DNA from: an uncultured Flavobacteriaceae bacterium | GTDB taxonomy: Bacteria; Bacteroidota; Bacteroidia; Flavobacteriales; Flavobacteriaceae | Reading direction: 5' to 3' | Length of the DNA stretch: 64,000 bases | NCBI GenBank assembly: GCA_943789365.1 | Contig: CALSTV010000001.1 | Coordinates: forward strand, 868,001 to 932,000 | Shown: positions 9,575-18,818 of the stretch, piece after piece | Numbering within the stretch: the first letter of the stretch is position 1 | Layout: every line of letters begins with the position of its first letter | Made by a program: the position numbers and the translations under genes | The notes under the pieces: model-generated | The model's database searches: none | Told to the model about the DNA's origin: nothing | Seen by the model: only the letters and a program-made list of their open reading frames with translations

Positions 9575-10615
9575 TTATTTTTTGAGTTCTAGGAATGTTT
9601 TGGTTGAATTTCGCTCTACCAAATCAGTTTGAATCACTTTGGTCGCAAGTGGAATTTCCTGATCTTTCTTTTCCAATCTATCGATAAGCATTTGCGCAGC
9701 CGTTTCTCCCATGAGTTCACCATGTTGACTTACGGTAGTCAATTTAGGGCTTGAATGACGAGATAATATTCCATTAGCAAATCCTATTACAGAAAAGTTC
9801 TCTGGGATTTTATAACCTTCTCTTTGTGCAATTTTCATAGCGGCAATTGCCGATTGCTCAGAAGTAGCTATGACGGCATCCAATTTATTTTTCTTAAAAA
9901 AGGGGGTTATAATTTCTTCATATTTCTTATAGTCATTCTCCTGAACATTGAGAATAATATCTTTATCTACTTCCAATCCCTCATTCTCTAGTCCTTGCAA
10001 GTAACCTTTGTATCTTTGTTTCCCTAGCGGTAATTCTTTGAGTGTGGAAACAAAAGCTATTTTATTACATCCCGTATTTTTAAGATGTTTTACTGTTTTT
10101 GCCACAGCTTCAAAATCATCCGCAACCACCTTATCACAGGCAACTTTTTTAGTCACCCTGTCAAACATTACAATGGGAGTACCTTCTTCTATTGTATTTT
10201 CAAAATGCTCATAATTTTTCATCAAACCTGTCTCTTTTGCAATCGACAAAATAAAACCGTCTATACTTCCATTCGAAAGCATTTCTAAGGTTTCTACTTC
10301 TTTGTGATACGACTCGTTAGAAATACAGGTAATTATCTTATAACCGTTTGCATTGGCGGTATTTTCAACTCCTTTAAACACTTGAGCATAAAAGTAGTTC
10401 AACATGTTAGGAATGACGATACCAATAGTTTTGGTACGTCTATTTTTTAAACTCAGCGCGTTGAAGTTTGGTTTGTACTTCTTTTTCTTTGCGTACTTTT
10501 GAATTTTCGCTTTGGTCTTTTCACTTATCTCATAACTATCGTTCAAGGCTTTTGATACTGTTGAAATAGAAACATCAAATTTTGCGGCGATATCTTTGAT
10601 AGTGATTTTTTTCAT
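9575..10615 (-). CDS. LacI family transcriptional regulator
   Basis: 346 aa. An N-terminal LacI helix-turn-helix (KKITIKDIAAKFDVSISTVSKALN, split over residues 2-25) with hinge helix is followed by a periplasmic-binding-protein-like effector domain (about 60-340: TKTIGIVIPNMLNYFYAQV, then VIGFANG). This class usually controls sugar or polysaccharide use. No sugar catabolic gene adjoins it: downstream is the small ORF, and upstream on the same strand is the glycosyltransferase operon. Its target is therefore likely elsewhere, or is the neighbouring glycan genes. It has its own promoter-like sequence at 10645-10652. Confidence 0.93.
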   Translation of the reverse strand: MKKITIKDIAAKFDVSISTVSKALNDSYEISEKTKAKIQKYAKKKKYKPNFNALSLKNRRTKTIGIVIPNMLNYFYAQVFKGVENTANANGYKIITCISNESYHKEVETLEMLSNGSIDGFILSIAKETGLMKNYEHFENTIEEGTPIVMFDRVTKKVACDKVVADDFEAVAKTVKHLKNTGCNKIAFVSTLKELPLGKQRYKGYLQGLENEGLEVDKDIILNVQENDYKKYEEIITPFFKKNKLDAVIATSEQSAIAAMKIAQREGYKIPENFSVIGFANGILSRHSSPKLTTVSQHGELMGETAAQMLIDRLEKKDQEIPLATKVIQTDLVERNSTKTFLELKK

Positions 10616-10644
10616 ATTCTAAAAGGGTTTTATTGGCGTACCTG

Positions 10645-10677
10645 CAAAAATAACTATATTTTGCTCAATTGCTACAA
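10645..10677 (-). promoter_or_regulatory. Bacteroidota-type promoter for the LacI-type gene
   Basis: On the minus strand, TATTTTTG (10645-10652, matching TAnnTTTG) is preceded at 22 nt by TTG. The -7 box is 29 nt from the gene's ATG. The spacing matches that before asnS and ccoI in this window. Confidence 0.5.
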
Positions 10678-10704
10678 GTTGGGCTAATTATCTATTTGAT
10701 AATG

Positions 10705-12045
10705 CTATGCCAACGATTTTTTGACTTGCACATAGCCGATGCTACCAACCATTATTTCATATATAAAAACAGCATATACGACACTATATTCTATAGCTAC
10801 AAGATATAAATTCTCTTGATAAGTTGCCTCTTGATAGGCGGCATAACTCAACATAATAAAAAAACTCCAAACCAATGGAAATCGATACCCTGTAAACACA
10901 CTTAAAAATAGAGGAAGCGCTATATACCATGGGTGTACTACAGAGGCTAGGCTGTAATATATTACAATTGAAAAAAGCATTGACGACAACAGCGTTTCAA
11001 AGGAATTGTTTTTTCTAAAATAGCTAAGCGCCAAAACGGCAAAGAACACAAGAAACGGGGTTACGGAGCCTACAGAATGAATTATATTGTATCCCTTGAT
11101 GGCATACCCTATTTCGCGTATTATATAGTAGAAACTTGCGTTGAATTCAAAGTTCTGAAAATACAAATGAATACTGCTCATAAAATTTTCTAGTAATGAG
11201 AAACTAAAAAAAGGTGCAAAATACAATAGGTTCAGCAATGCGACTATAGTAAAATAGCTCACTGATTTCTTCAAGCCTAATTTCTTTAGAAACAAAGGCA
11301 AGAATAATAGTGGAATGAGCTTTACGGAAACCGATAATGAGAAAAATACGGCCGATAATTTCCACCTATTTGTAAATAAATAATACAAAGCGACGGCTAG
11401 TAAAAATAACATCAGTCCTTCAAAATGCAGATTTCCCGTTAACTCTAAGATTATAAATGGATTGAGTAAATACAAAAACAAGGTGTAATTGGGTAACTTC
11501 AACAAATCGAGCAACTTTTTACCAAAGTACAAAACCCCAACATCCGCAGCAATTAAAATAAGTCTCATGGTAATAGTACTTGCAAAAAATTGTTTCGAAA
11601 AAAACAAAGCAGGCATTAAAAAAGCGAATTGATTTAAAGGTGGATAACAGGTGTAATGGCTTCCATTCATGGCACCCATTCCTTCATACAGCTGTTGCCC
11701 ATCTGCTACCAAATTCGGTTCACTTTCGGGCAAGTACAAATAAGGGTTTAGTCCTTCAAAAATTAAGCGTCCGTCCCAAATAAATCTAAAAAAATCATCG
11801 GATAGGTTTGGTATAGAAAACAATAAAACAGCCCTAAAAGCAAAGGATAAGATGATGAGGAGTTTTGTATTGTTTTTATTTAAAAACACCAAGGATAGAA
11901 AGGAAACAAAAAGACCTGTATACAACAACAAAAGACGGTAAAAATTGGTACGTTCCAAATCATATGCGAACAAGCCATAACAGAGCAGGCTCACGAATAT
12001 CCATATTCCATTTCTTTTTAGCTGCTGTGATAACATATTAGGCAT
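10705..12045 (-). CDS. GT-C-type integral membrane glycosyltransferase (mannosyltransferase-like)
   Basis: 446 aa with about 11-12 hydrophobic helices. An early extracytoplasmic acidic motif, NLSDDFFRFIWDGRL, sits after the second or third helix, the position of the catalytic Asp region in GT-C polyprenyl-phosphate-sugar transferases (DUF2029/GT87 or GT39 style). The chain then alternates helices and short loops, as in bacterial mannosyltransferases. It is the last gene of the operon, overlapping the CslA-like GT2 by 8 bp. It presumably uses a lipid-linked sugar made by the DPM1-like GT2 at 13596. The exact sugar cannot be read from sequence. An ATG at 12036 is an alternative start. Confidence 0.75.
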   Translation of the reverse strand: MPNMLSQQLKRNGIWIFVSLLCYGLFAYDLERTNFYRLLLLYTGLFVSFLSLVFLNKNNTKLLIILSFAFRAVLLFSIPNLSDDFFRFIWDGRLIFEGLNPYLYLPESEPNLVADGQQLYEGMGAMNGSHYTCYPPLNQFAFLMPALFFSKQFFASTITMRLILIAADVGVLYFGKKLLDLLKLPNYTLFLYLLNPFIILELTGNLHFEGLMLFLLAVALYYLFTNRWKLSAVFFSLSVSVKLIPLLFLPLFLKKLGLKKSVSYFTIVALLNLLYFAPFFSFSLLENFMSSIHLYFQNFEFNASFYYIIREIGYAIKGYNIIHSVGSVTPFLVFFAVLALSYFRKNNSFETLLSSMLFSIVIYYSLASVVHPWYIALPLFLSVFTGYRFPLVWSFFIMLSYAAYQEATYQENLYLVAIEYSVVYAVFIYEIMVGSIGYVQVKKSLA

Positions 12046-13582
12046 TTCTAGAGGTTAATGATTGATAAAAAACAAAACCAAAACCAAAACACAACATTAA
12101 ATGAAAAGGAAACAGTCCAAAATCATATTGTAGTACTTGTTCGTTATCAATATTACCAATATACCCAACCAAAATCGAACTCAATAAACCAAAAGCAAAA
12201 TACACTGTCAATACTCCTTCTACATATACGCTTTTAGACAATTTACGATGAAGGTATTTGTTCTTTTTCCAAGAATCGTTCAAATGTAACATGTTAAATT
12301 TAGGCGTTCTTACAAAACTACTTTTCTTACCAATATGACCTTCTGAAACTGCAATTGTATTGTGATATGAGAACCCCATTGCCACAGAAAAGAATTTAAA
12401 AAACATAAAACAATAATTTACAAAACCTTTAAGTCCGGAGGCTATCACATTTTTATACATTACCCAATAGCAAACAAAAAAGATAAGCGTACTCAAAACG
12501 AAAAAGCTCATGGCAATAAAGTAATACTTTAAGTCTACAAAGTAGTTCTTAATATACAGCATTGGAACACTCAAAACAGCAACAATAAAAATATTTAGAA
12601 ACATCGAACTGTTCAGTAAATGTAGTAGACCATGTATTCTCGTTTTAAGTGGAATATTTTTAGCTCTCAACAATCGTTTACACATCTTTTGAAAATTTTG
12701 AGCCCCACCTTTATTCCAACGAAATTGCTGACTTCTAGCTGCACTTATTACCATGGGCAATTCGGCAGGTGTAATTACATCTTCTAAATACTTAAATTGC
12801 CAATTCTTTAATTGGGCTCTATAACTCAAATCTAGGTCTTCCGTGAGGGTATCTCCTTCCCAATTACCAGCATCTTCAATACAGGTTTTTCGCCATACCC
12901 CTGCGGTTCCGTTGAAATTAATAAAATGTGATTTACTATTACGCCCCACCTGTTCTAAGGTAAAATGTGCATCTAATGCAAATGCTTGTATCTGTGTTAG
13001 GAGCGAGTAATCTCTATTGATATGTCCCCATCGAGTTTGTACCACCCCAACCTGCTCATCCTTAAAATACGGGATTGTCCGTAACAACCAATCGGACTCT
13101 GGTAAAAAATCGGCATCAAAAATGGCAAAGAATTCTCCTTTAGCTACCTTCATACCTTCTTTTAAAGCTCCTGCTTTGAATCCAGTTCGATTTTCTCTTA
13201 CTATATGCTCAATTGGGTGTCCCTCTTTTTGTAATCTTTTTATATGAGTTGAAGTTAGGGCTAAACTTTCATCCGTAGAATCGTCCAAAACCTGAAACTC
13301 AATTTTGTCTTTTGGATATTCCAATTTTACTATGGTATTCAGCAAACGCTCCATCACATACATCTCGTTATAAACAGGTAGTTGTATGGTGACAAACGGA
13401 ATGCTTTCATGGTCAGAAAAATCGAGTTTTGGAACGTCGCTCTTCTTTTTTTTGTACCGCAAATAGTTAAACATCAAATTCAACTGTGCCAAAGCAAACA
13501 TAAATATCTGTAGCAGCGAAAAAAAATACACGGCCAAAAGCAGTATTCCAATTCCAAACAGTATGGTTTCAATTTCCAACAT
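12038..13582 (-). CDS. Processive family 2 glycosyltransferase, CslA/cellulose-synthase-like
   Basis: 514 aa. An N-terminal hydrophobic segment (about 4-35) is followed by a cytosolic GT2 domain with all processive-synthase motifs: VLDDSTDE, IFDADFLPE, LTEDLDLSYRA (TED) and QQFRWNKG (QxxRW). Four or so C-terminal helices follow. Motifs such as KAGALKEGMK, FNGTAGVWR and LDAHFTLEQ are closer, from memory, to the CslA/CslC beta-mannan and glucan synthases than to BcsA, and there is no PilZ domain. It likely polymerises a beta-linked hexose polymer and extrudes it across the inner membrane. It sits between a DPM1-like GT2 and a GT-C enzyme. Confidence 0.85.
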   Translation of the reverse strand: MLEIETILFGIGILLLAVYFFSLLQIFMFALAQLNLMFNYLRYKKKKSDVPKLDFSDHESIPFVTIQLPVYNEMYVMERLLNTIVKLEYPKDKIEFQVLDDSTDESLALTSTHIKRLQKEGHPIEHIVRENRTGFKAGALKEGMKVAKGEFFAIFDADFLPESDWLLRTIPYFKDEQVGVVQTRWGHINRDYSLLTQIQAFALDAHFTLEQVGRNSKSHFINFNGTAGVWRKTCIEDAGNWEGDTLTEDLDLSYRAQLKNWQFKYLEDVITPAELPMVISAARSQQFRWNKGGAQNFQKMCKRLLRAKNIPLKTRIHGLLHLLNSSMFLNIFIVAVLSVPMLYIKNYFVDLKYYFIAMSFFVLSTLIFFVCYWVMYKNVIASGLKGFVNYCFMFFKFFSVAMGFSYHNTIAVSEGHIGKKSSFVRTPKFNMLHLNDSWKKNKYLHRKLSKSVYVEGVLTVYFAFGLLSSILVGYIGNIDNEQVLQYDFGLFPFHLMLCFGFGFVFYQSLTSRNA

Positions 13583-13595
13583 GGTGAATGTTTTA

Positions 13596-14312
13596 TTATT
13601 TAACTGAATATTTAAAAATCCAAAGCAATATTTTATAACCGGCCAGCACGGTTCCTTTCACAGTACCAGACACCTTAGAAACACCAATTCGGTTTCTGTA
13701 TTTCACAGGTACCTCAACATAAGACAAGTTCGATTTTAGCGCTTTTAATTGCATTTCCACTGTCCAACCATAGGTTTTGTCTTCCATTTGCAAATCCAAC
13801 AGTGCTTTGTATTTGATGGCTCGAAAAGGGCCTAAATCTGTAAACTGAGCACCAAAAAAAAGACGCATCAAAGAAGTAGCCAGCCAATTCCCGAACACCT
13901 GTTGTGGTGTCATTGCACCTCTTTCTCTGTATGCAGCCGTTCTTGCTCCAATTACCAAATCCATATGCTGCTCCAAAATAGGGGCAACAATCAGGGGTAA
14001 TTCTTCAGGATAATCAGAATAATCTCCATCTAAAAACACCACAATATCCGTTTGCTTTTCTTGATCACCCAAATAACCCATTCCCTTCAAACATGCGTAT
14101 CCATAACCTTTTCGTCCTTCAAAAAGCACGGTGGCTCCTGCGGATTTCGCCTTTTCGGTTGTAGCGTCTGTAGAGTTATTGTCTACCACGATAATCTCAT
14201 CAACGCTATCAGGTATATCCCGTACTACCTTGCCTATAGATTCCGATTCATTGTGTGCCGGAATAATTACTTTTATAACGGGGTCGTTTATTGTTATCTC
14301 AAATCTCTCCAT
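13596..14312 (-). CDS. Family 2 glycosyltransferase, DPM1-like
   Basis: 238 aa. A single GT-A domain has the N-terminal VIIPAHNESESIGKVV, the DDx-like IIVVDNNSTD, and the DXD motif VFLDGDYSDYPEEL at about 93-106. The C-terminus is only mildly hydrophobic, so the enzyme is probably peripheral. It resembles dolichyl/undecaprenyl-phosphate mannose or glucose synthases. It likely makes a lipid-phosphate sugar for the GT-C enzyme encoded two genes on. It overlaps the preceding YwqK-like gene by 19 bp and precedes the CslA-like synthase by 13 bp. Confidence 0.85.
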   Translation of the reverse strand: MERFEITINDPVIKVIIPAHNESESIGKVVRDIPDSVDEIIVVDNNSTDATTEKAKSAGATVLFEGRKGYGYACLKGMGYLGDQEKQTDIVVFLDGDYSDYPEELPLIVAPILEQHMDLVIGARTAAYRERGAMTPQQVFGNWLATSLMRLFFGAQFTDLGPFRAIKYKALLDLQMEDKTYGWTVEMQLKALKSNLSYVEVPVKYRNRIGVSKVSGTVKGTVLAGYKILLWIFKYSVK

Positions 14313-14761
14313 GAATTATCTTTCTCAAAGCTTTGAATATCGGTCCATTCCTCAGTTTTTGAATCCGCCTTGTACTTTTCAATCTTAGTGATTTTTTTAT
14401 TTTCGTACTGAAAACAGTACCCCTCTTTCAGATTGTTTTTATATTGAACCTTATGTGCAATGGTACCATCGGAATTGTAAAAGACCCACCATTTATTTTT
14501 TTGTCCGCCCTCATAATGTCCTTCTTTCAACAGCTTTTCTTCCGAGCTGTAAAAATACCAATATTTGTCATACTCATCATTTGAATAATGACCTTTTGAA
14601 GCAATTCTTCCATTCTCGTGATAAGAATACCAATAACCTGTCTTTACACCGTTCACCATCCAACCTTCAGATAGTAGCATTCCCAAAGCATCTGTATTTT
14701 TTACATATACTTTTTCTTCTTGCACAAAAATGGCCATCAAAAAGAAAATCAAATAGCGCAT
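14294..14761 (-). CDS. YwqK/MORN-repeat secreted protein
   Basis: 155 aa from the ATG at 14761; a longer frame overlapping the upstream gene is not credible because this ATG opens a hydrophobic signal-like segment (MRYLIFFLMAIFV). The rest is a series of MORN-like repeats with G.W..Y...G.I...G.Y patterns, for example YWYSYHENGRIASKGHY and KWWVFYNSDGTIAHKVQY. Such proteins are annotated as 'toxin-antitoxin system YwqK family antitoxin', but no toxin is present here. In this operon a periplasmic or surface scaffold role is more plausible than an antitoxin role. Confidence 0.7.
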   Translation of the reverse strand: MRYLIFFLMAIFVQEEKVYVKNTDALGMLLSEGWMVNGVKTGYWYSYHENGRIASKGHYSNDEYDKYWYFYSSEEKLLKEGHYEGGQKNKWWVFYNSDGTIAHKVQYKNNLKEGYCFQYENKKITKIEKYKADSKTEEWTDIQSFEKDNSWRDLR

Positions 14762-14771
14762 AGAGGGGTTT

Positions 14772-16355
14772 TTAGTTTCGTTCTTTGATTTGTTGCAATA
14801 AATCGATATCATTCCCCAACAAAGTAGGACTCGCATCCACACGATTTTGAACAGGACCATTCTCTAATTTCAAAACGCCTCTCGGACATACAGCGGCACA
14901 TACCCCACAGCCTACACAGGAAGACCGTACAATATTTTGACCTTTCTGCGCATAAGACCGGACATCGATACCTTGTTCACAATAGGTAGAACAGTTACCG
15001 CAAGAAATACACTGACCACCATTGGTAGTTATTCGAAAGCGCGATTTGAACTTTTGAACAATTCCCATATAAGCTGCCAACGGACATCCAAATCGACACC
15101 AAACTCGATTCCCCATTATTGGGTAAAAACCGGTTCCGATGACTCCAGAAAAAACTGAGCCAATTAAAAATCCGTAATAATATTGTAAATCGTAGGTTTT
15201 TATTCCTAAAAGCGTATCCACGCCTGAAAAATAAGTATACAAAGTCATTGCCGTCATGAGTATAGCAAAAACAAGTACGCCATGAATCAGATACCTTTCA
15301 ATCTTCCATGAGGTTAAGGTTTTGCTAGAAAGTTGTCGGTAGGGATCGCCCAAAGTCTCTGCCAATCCTCCACAACCACAAACCCAGGAACAATACCATC
15401 GTTTCCCGAAGAAATAGACCATCACCGGCACAATTATCAGGGTAAGCACAACACCCCAAACAAACATAAAAACACCAATATTTCCACTTGCAATCAAACT
15501 ATTGATATTCCAGTCAAAAAAGAAATCGTAATCCAAAGGCCAGGCATTTTTAAAATCGAAATAAGGCATGTTAAAACGTACCAGTATCTCAGGAATCATA
15601 AATGCAAAAGCTATTTGAAAAAATAAAACCACCGCTGTTCTCAGCATTTGATACGCATTATGTCGGTACTTGATAAACATACGAATAGCCATTACCGTCA
15701 TCACCGTACAGTACAGAAAACCATACAAAAACCACTGACTTGCGGCATTGCCACTCAGCGCCTTGCTGACAGGATCTAAAACAGTTACCCAATTCAATAT
15801 ATATTCGGGTCGGAAATACAGCAACAAATAAAAACCTGTTAAATAGAGAAAACTAAACACCCCAATCCAACCTCTGTTGGTAGCAGCACTTTGAAAAATT
15901 CCATTGTTTTTGATACCTGCCGGTCCAAGCAGCACCACATTCGGTAAAATAAAAAGCAGTGATCCCAGAATACCAAGCCCAAAAGTCAACCACCAAAAAA
16001 GAGCTTGATTCTGAGTAACCATTCCCGACAAGGAAGGTTTCATAAATTCATAAGCCAAATTATGAGGTTTGTCCCATATCACTTTGTCCCACTCCTGTGC
16101 TTCCTTATGTAGCTGATTTACCTCTTCTAATGCGCTAACGATGCCATTTGACATGGCCACAGAACTGCCAAAAGAAACACCTACAAGTTCATCTTGCATT
16201 CTATTGGTAAATAATTCACTCTTGTAACCTTTTGATGCCACAATTGTGTCAAAAGTCTCTTGAGAAAGTTCATACCTCCCTTCAAATAATAATGCTGTAA
16301 AGATGAACAGACCGAGTATAAATACAACAAGTCCGCTATTTTTAATTGCTTTCAT
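14772..16355 (-). CDS. Membrane 4Fe-4S polyferredoxin (NapH/NosR/CcoG-like)
   Basis: 527 aa. About six transmembrane helices carry a cytosolic YCSWVCGCGGLAETLGDPYR loop typical of NapH/NosR-like proteins. The C-terminus has two Cys clusters, CISCGNCSTYCEQG and CVGCGVCAAVCPRG, which would bind two 4Fe-4S clusters. A long periplasmic loop lies between the first two helices (about 30-125). It should move electrons across or into the membrane, with the FAD/NAD(P) protein encoded 2 bp upstream as the likely donor. The final acceptor is unknown; the following genes are glycosyltransferases. Confidence 0.85.
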   Translation of the reverse strand: MKAIKNSGLVVFILGLFIFTALLFEGRYELSQETFDTIVASKGYKSELFTNRMQDELVGVSFGSSVAMSNGIVSALEEVNQLHKEAQEWDKVIWDKPHNLAYEFMKPSLSGMVTQNQALFWWLTFGLGILGSLLFILPNVVLLGPAGIKNNGIFQSAATNRGWIGVFSFLYLTGFYLLLYFRPEYILNWVTVLDPVSKALSGNAASQWFLYGFLYCTVMTVMAIRMFIKYRHNAYQMLRTAVVLFFQIAFAFMIPEILVRFNMPYFDFKNAWPLDYDFFFDWNINSLIASGNIGVFMFVWGVVLTLIIVPVMVYFFGKRWYCSWVCGCGGLAETLGDPYRQLSSKTLTSWKIERYLIHGVLVFAILMTAMTLYTYFSGVDTLLGIKTYDLQYYYGFLIGSVFSGVIGTGFYPIMGNRVWCRFGCPLAAYMGIVQKFKSRFRITTNGGQCISCGNCSTYCEQGIDVRSYAQKGQNIVRSSCVGCGVCAAVCPRGVLKLENGPVQNRVDASPTLLGNDIDLLQQIKERN

Positions 16356-16357
16356 AT

Positions 16358-17695
16358 CTATACCTGGTTTTTAGAGAATATTCGTTTCCAACTTTTGGGT
16401 GCCACTCTGAGATTTGCGTCAAAATCCCGATTAAACTTTTCAAGGATTTCCGATTCATGAGCAGCATAAAACTCAGGATCAAAATTTGCGTCTTTCAATT
16501 GCTCCAATACGGTTTCCACCTTTGCCTTTTGACGCAACCAGCTATCGAAACGTTCATGACGCAAACGAATGCCAAAGGTGTTGATGCCAATAAATTCATG
16601 GGTCTTTTTATCGAAACTGATATGAATGCTTTTTTTGCCCGAAGCATGCTCCCAATAGAAACGCGCTTCATTTTCTCTGGGCAGGGCCCATACCCAACCA
16701 TAGGTCTGGTATTCAATATCGAAAAATTTCGCTGAATTGAACCAATGTCCCGGTTTGTATTGTGTAGGATTTCCACAAATGGTTCTGGCCACCGTCTCTC
16801 CCATCATTCTCCCGGTATACCAAACGGCTTCCACAGCTCTTCTTTCATCTATAGGCTCTTGTTGTTCCGCACAATCACCAATGGCATAGACATCTTTACA
16901 GTTGGTCTCCAAAAACCGGTTGACCAATACACCACGTCCAATATCAATTTTGGTTTTTTTAAGAAAGTCAATATTCGGACGTACACCTGCTGTCAGTCCA
17001 ACAATGTCACAGGCAATGGTTTCCCCTTTATCTGTAGTAACCGCTTTTGCCCTTCCCTGTTCGTCGGAAACAATTTCAACGAGATTTGTACTGAGTCTTA
17101 AATCGATGCCGTTGCTCCGAATTTCTTTATTGATTAATGCAGATTCCTGATTTGGCAAAACCTTATTCCAAAAACTATCTTCACGCACTAAGAAAGTGAC
17201 TGGAATCTTTCTGGTATGTAACATTTCGGCCAATTCAATACCTATCAATCCACCTCCAACAATAACCGCATGTTTCGATTCCTTTGCATTCGCTTCCAGC
17301 TGTTCCAAATCTTGTTTAGAATACAGCCCTTGTACCCCCTTTAAATCTTGTCCCGGCCAGCCAAATTTGTTGGGTTTGGAACCGGTAGCTATGATCAAAC
17401 TATCATAGGCAATTGTGGAACCGTCCTCTAAAACAACCTCCTTATTATCCGTGGCAATATAGGATACATAGCCTTCTAACAAATCAATCCTGTTTTTCTT
17501 CCAAAACCAATTTTCATACGGTTGCGTATGTTCGAACTTCATATGTCCCATAAAAACATACATCAGTGCAGTCCGAGAAAAGAAGTATTTCGACTCACCT
17601 GAAACAATGGTAATCTTGGCATCGCTTAATTTCCTAATATGCCGAGCAGCAGTTACGCCAGAGATTCCATTTCCTATAATGACTACATGTTTCAT
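16358..17695 (-). CDS. FAD/NAD(P)-dependent pyridine nucleotide-disulfide oxidoreductase family protein
   Basis: 445 aa. The FAD-binding Rossmann motif is GNGISGVTAARH at 8-19, the NAD(P)-binding motif is GGGLIGIELAEM near 150, and the C-terminal FAD contact is VYAIGDCAEQ near 275. The last 150 residues lack a rhodanese or dimerisation-Cys domain. The arrangement is like NirB-N-terminal or rubredoxin reductase-type enzymes. It is the first gene of the operon and is followed after 2 bp by the polyferredoxin, so the pair likely forms a redox module that oxidises NAD(P)H. Confidence 0.88.
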   Translation of the reverse strand: MKHVVIIGNGISGVTAARHIRKLSDAKITIVSGESKYFFSRTALMYVFMGHMKFEHTQPYENWFWKKNRIDLLEGYVSYIATDNKEVVLEDGSTIAYDSLIIATGSKPNKFGWPGQDLKGVQGLYSKQDLEQLEANAKESKHAVIVGGGLIGIELAEMLHTRKIPVTFLVREDSFWNKVLPNQESALINKEIRSNGIDLRLSTNLVEIVSDEQGRAKAVTTDKGETIACDIVGLTAGVRPNIDFLKKTKIDIGRGVLVNRFLETNCKDVYAIGDCAEQQEPIDERRAVEAVWYTGRMMGETVARTICGNPTQYKPGHWFNSAKFFDIEYQTYGWVWALPRENEARFYWEHASGKKSIHISFDKKTHEFIGINTFGIRLRHERFDSWLRQKAKVETVLEQLKDANFDPEFYAAHESEILEKFNRDFDANLRVAPKSWKRIFSKNQV

Positions 17696-17849
17696 ATATG
17701 GTTGTATTAGATCTTCTATAGTTTAAGATTGTTTTGCTTGACTTTGCTTTTAAATCATAAAATGAAAGCAACTCTAAAATAATCAATTTTACACCTCATC
17801 GGTCGAAAGAGACATCAATAACTTAAATAAAAAAAGTAAAATTCATTAG

Positions 17850-17866
17850 TTTAGAATTGTTCTAAA
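17850..17866. promoter_or_regulatory. 17-bp palindrome in the divergent spacer (Fur/PerR-like)
   Basis: TTTAGAATTGTTCTAAA is a perfect 7-3-7 inverted repeat. Its inner 15 bases read TTAGAAT-T-GTTCTAA, the 7-1-7 layout of Fur-family (PerR-type) boxes. It is 66 bp before the OMP gene and 154 bp before the flavoprotein gene, so one regulator could control both sides. The family assignment is inferred from shape alone. Confidence 0.4.
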
Positions 17867-17932
17867 TAATGTAATTCTGTAAGGAAACGGTTTTATAAGA
17901 CACTTTACATAGGTAACAAACTTTTAAAAATT

Positions 17933-18817
17933 ATGAAACACCTATTTACTTTTGTTTGGATAACCTTATTTTTCACTTCGACTATCATCACGAGTCAAAA
18001 CGGGAATCTAAAAACTTACACCCCATCAAAATTGTTAAAAAAAGGACAAACAGACATTAAAATTTTTGCTAATTTTTACAGTGAAAACGAAGATACTTTT
18101 AGCGGCGATAAACCTAGGGAAAATTACTTTACAACAACTTTTGAGGTGTTTCGTGGGATTTCTTCTAATGCAAGATTGAATGTTGGATTGGTTATGAATG
18201 TAAAGTCTAACAATATAGGTGGACAGGATTGGTTTTCACCGATTGATTTTAAAAATGAGACTGGTGTTTCCAGAGCGGGACTTACTTCCATTGCTCCTAC
18301 GATAAGTTTTCAACCAATTTCACATATTGGAAATTTATCCATTCGATCTTCCATATACATTCCATTGCTGGATCACGAAACAGAAAACAATGTGTATTTA
18401 GACAAGAAGAGCTGGGTTTGGGAAAACAAGATTTTCTATGATTACACTTTTCCGAGTGGTAATTACCAAATTTTCACAGAGATAGACACTCAGTTGAACT
18501 GGGGTGAAGAAGATACTTACGACGCAAACGGAACGTCCGAAGGTGGTTATGCGAATAACAGTTTAGGAATTCCCTTGAGTGTTTTCTTTAGTTATTTTCC
18601 TACCAACGATTTCACACTCTATGTACAGGGACAACAGTTTGTATTGATAGACTTGGGCAATGAGTTCAGTCAGGAATTTACGCAAGTTGGACTGGGAATG
18701 AAATATCAAATTACACCAAAAATCAATTTGGAAACTTCCTATACAAATTTCGTTCGAGGATCTGATACGGGTTTAGGAGAAACCATTAACTTTGGTTTCC
18801 GATATTTATCAAATTGA
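17933..18817 (+). CDS. Putative outer-membrane beta-barrel protein
   Basis: 294 aa. A signal peptide (about 1-22, ending IITSQ) is followed by alternating polar/hydrophobic strands with aromatic girdles: IFANFYSE, NARLNVGLVMNV, FTLYVQGQQFVL and the closing GLGMKYQITPKINLETSYTN and INFGFRY. No enzymatic motif is visible. It heads a plus-strand run with a GH113-like lipoprotein (1 nt away) and an Omp85 protein. A role as an outer-membrane pore or barrel linked to the glycan is inferred from context only. Confidence 0.65.
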   Translation: MKHLFTFVWITLFFTSTIITSQNGNLKTYTPSKLLKKGQTDIKIFANFYSENEDTFSGDKPRENYFTTTFEVFRGISSNARLNVGLVMNVKSNNIGGQDWFSPIDFKNETGVSRAGLTSIAPTISFQPISHIGNLSIRSSIYIPLLDHETENNVYLDKKSWVWENKIFYDYTFPSGNYQIFTEIDTQLNWGEEDTYDANGTSEGGYANNSLGIPLSVFFSYFPTNDFTLYVQGQQFVLIDLGNEFSQEFTQVGLGMKYQITPKINLETSYTNFVRGSDTGLGETINFGFRYLSN

Positions 18818-18818
18818 T

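Noticed and set aside
13596-14312. Missing TIGR04283 arsenosugar glycosyltransferase
   Set aside because: This GT2 is DPM1-like, has the wrong neighbours, and is 10 kb from the arsenosugar operon.
14294-14761. Toxin-antitoxin module from the 'YwqK antitoxin' label
   Set aside because: No toxin gene is adjacent and the protein is a secreted MORN-repeat type inside a glycosyltransferase operon.
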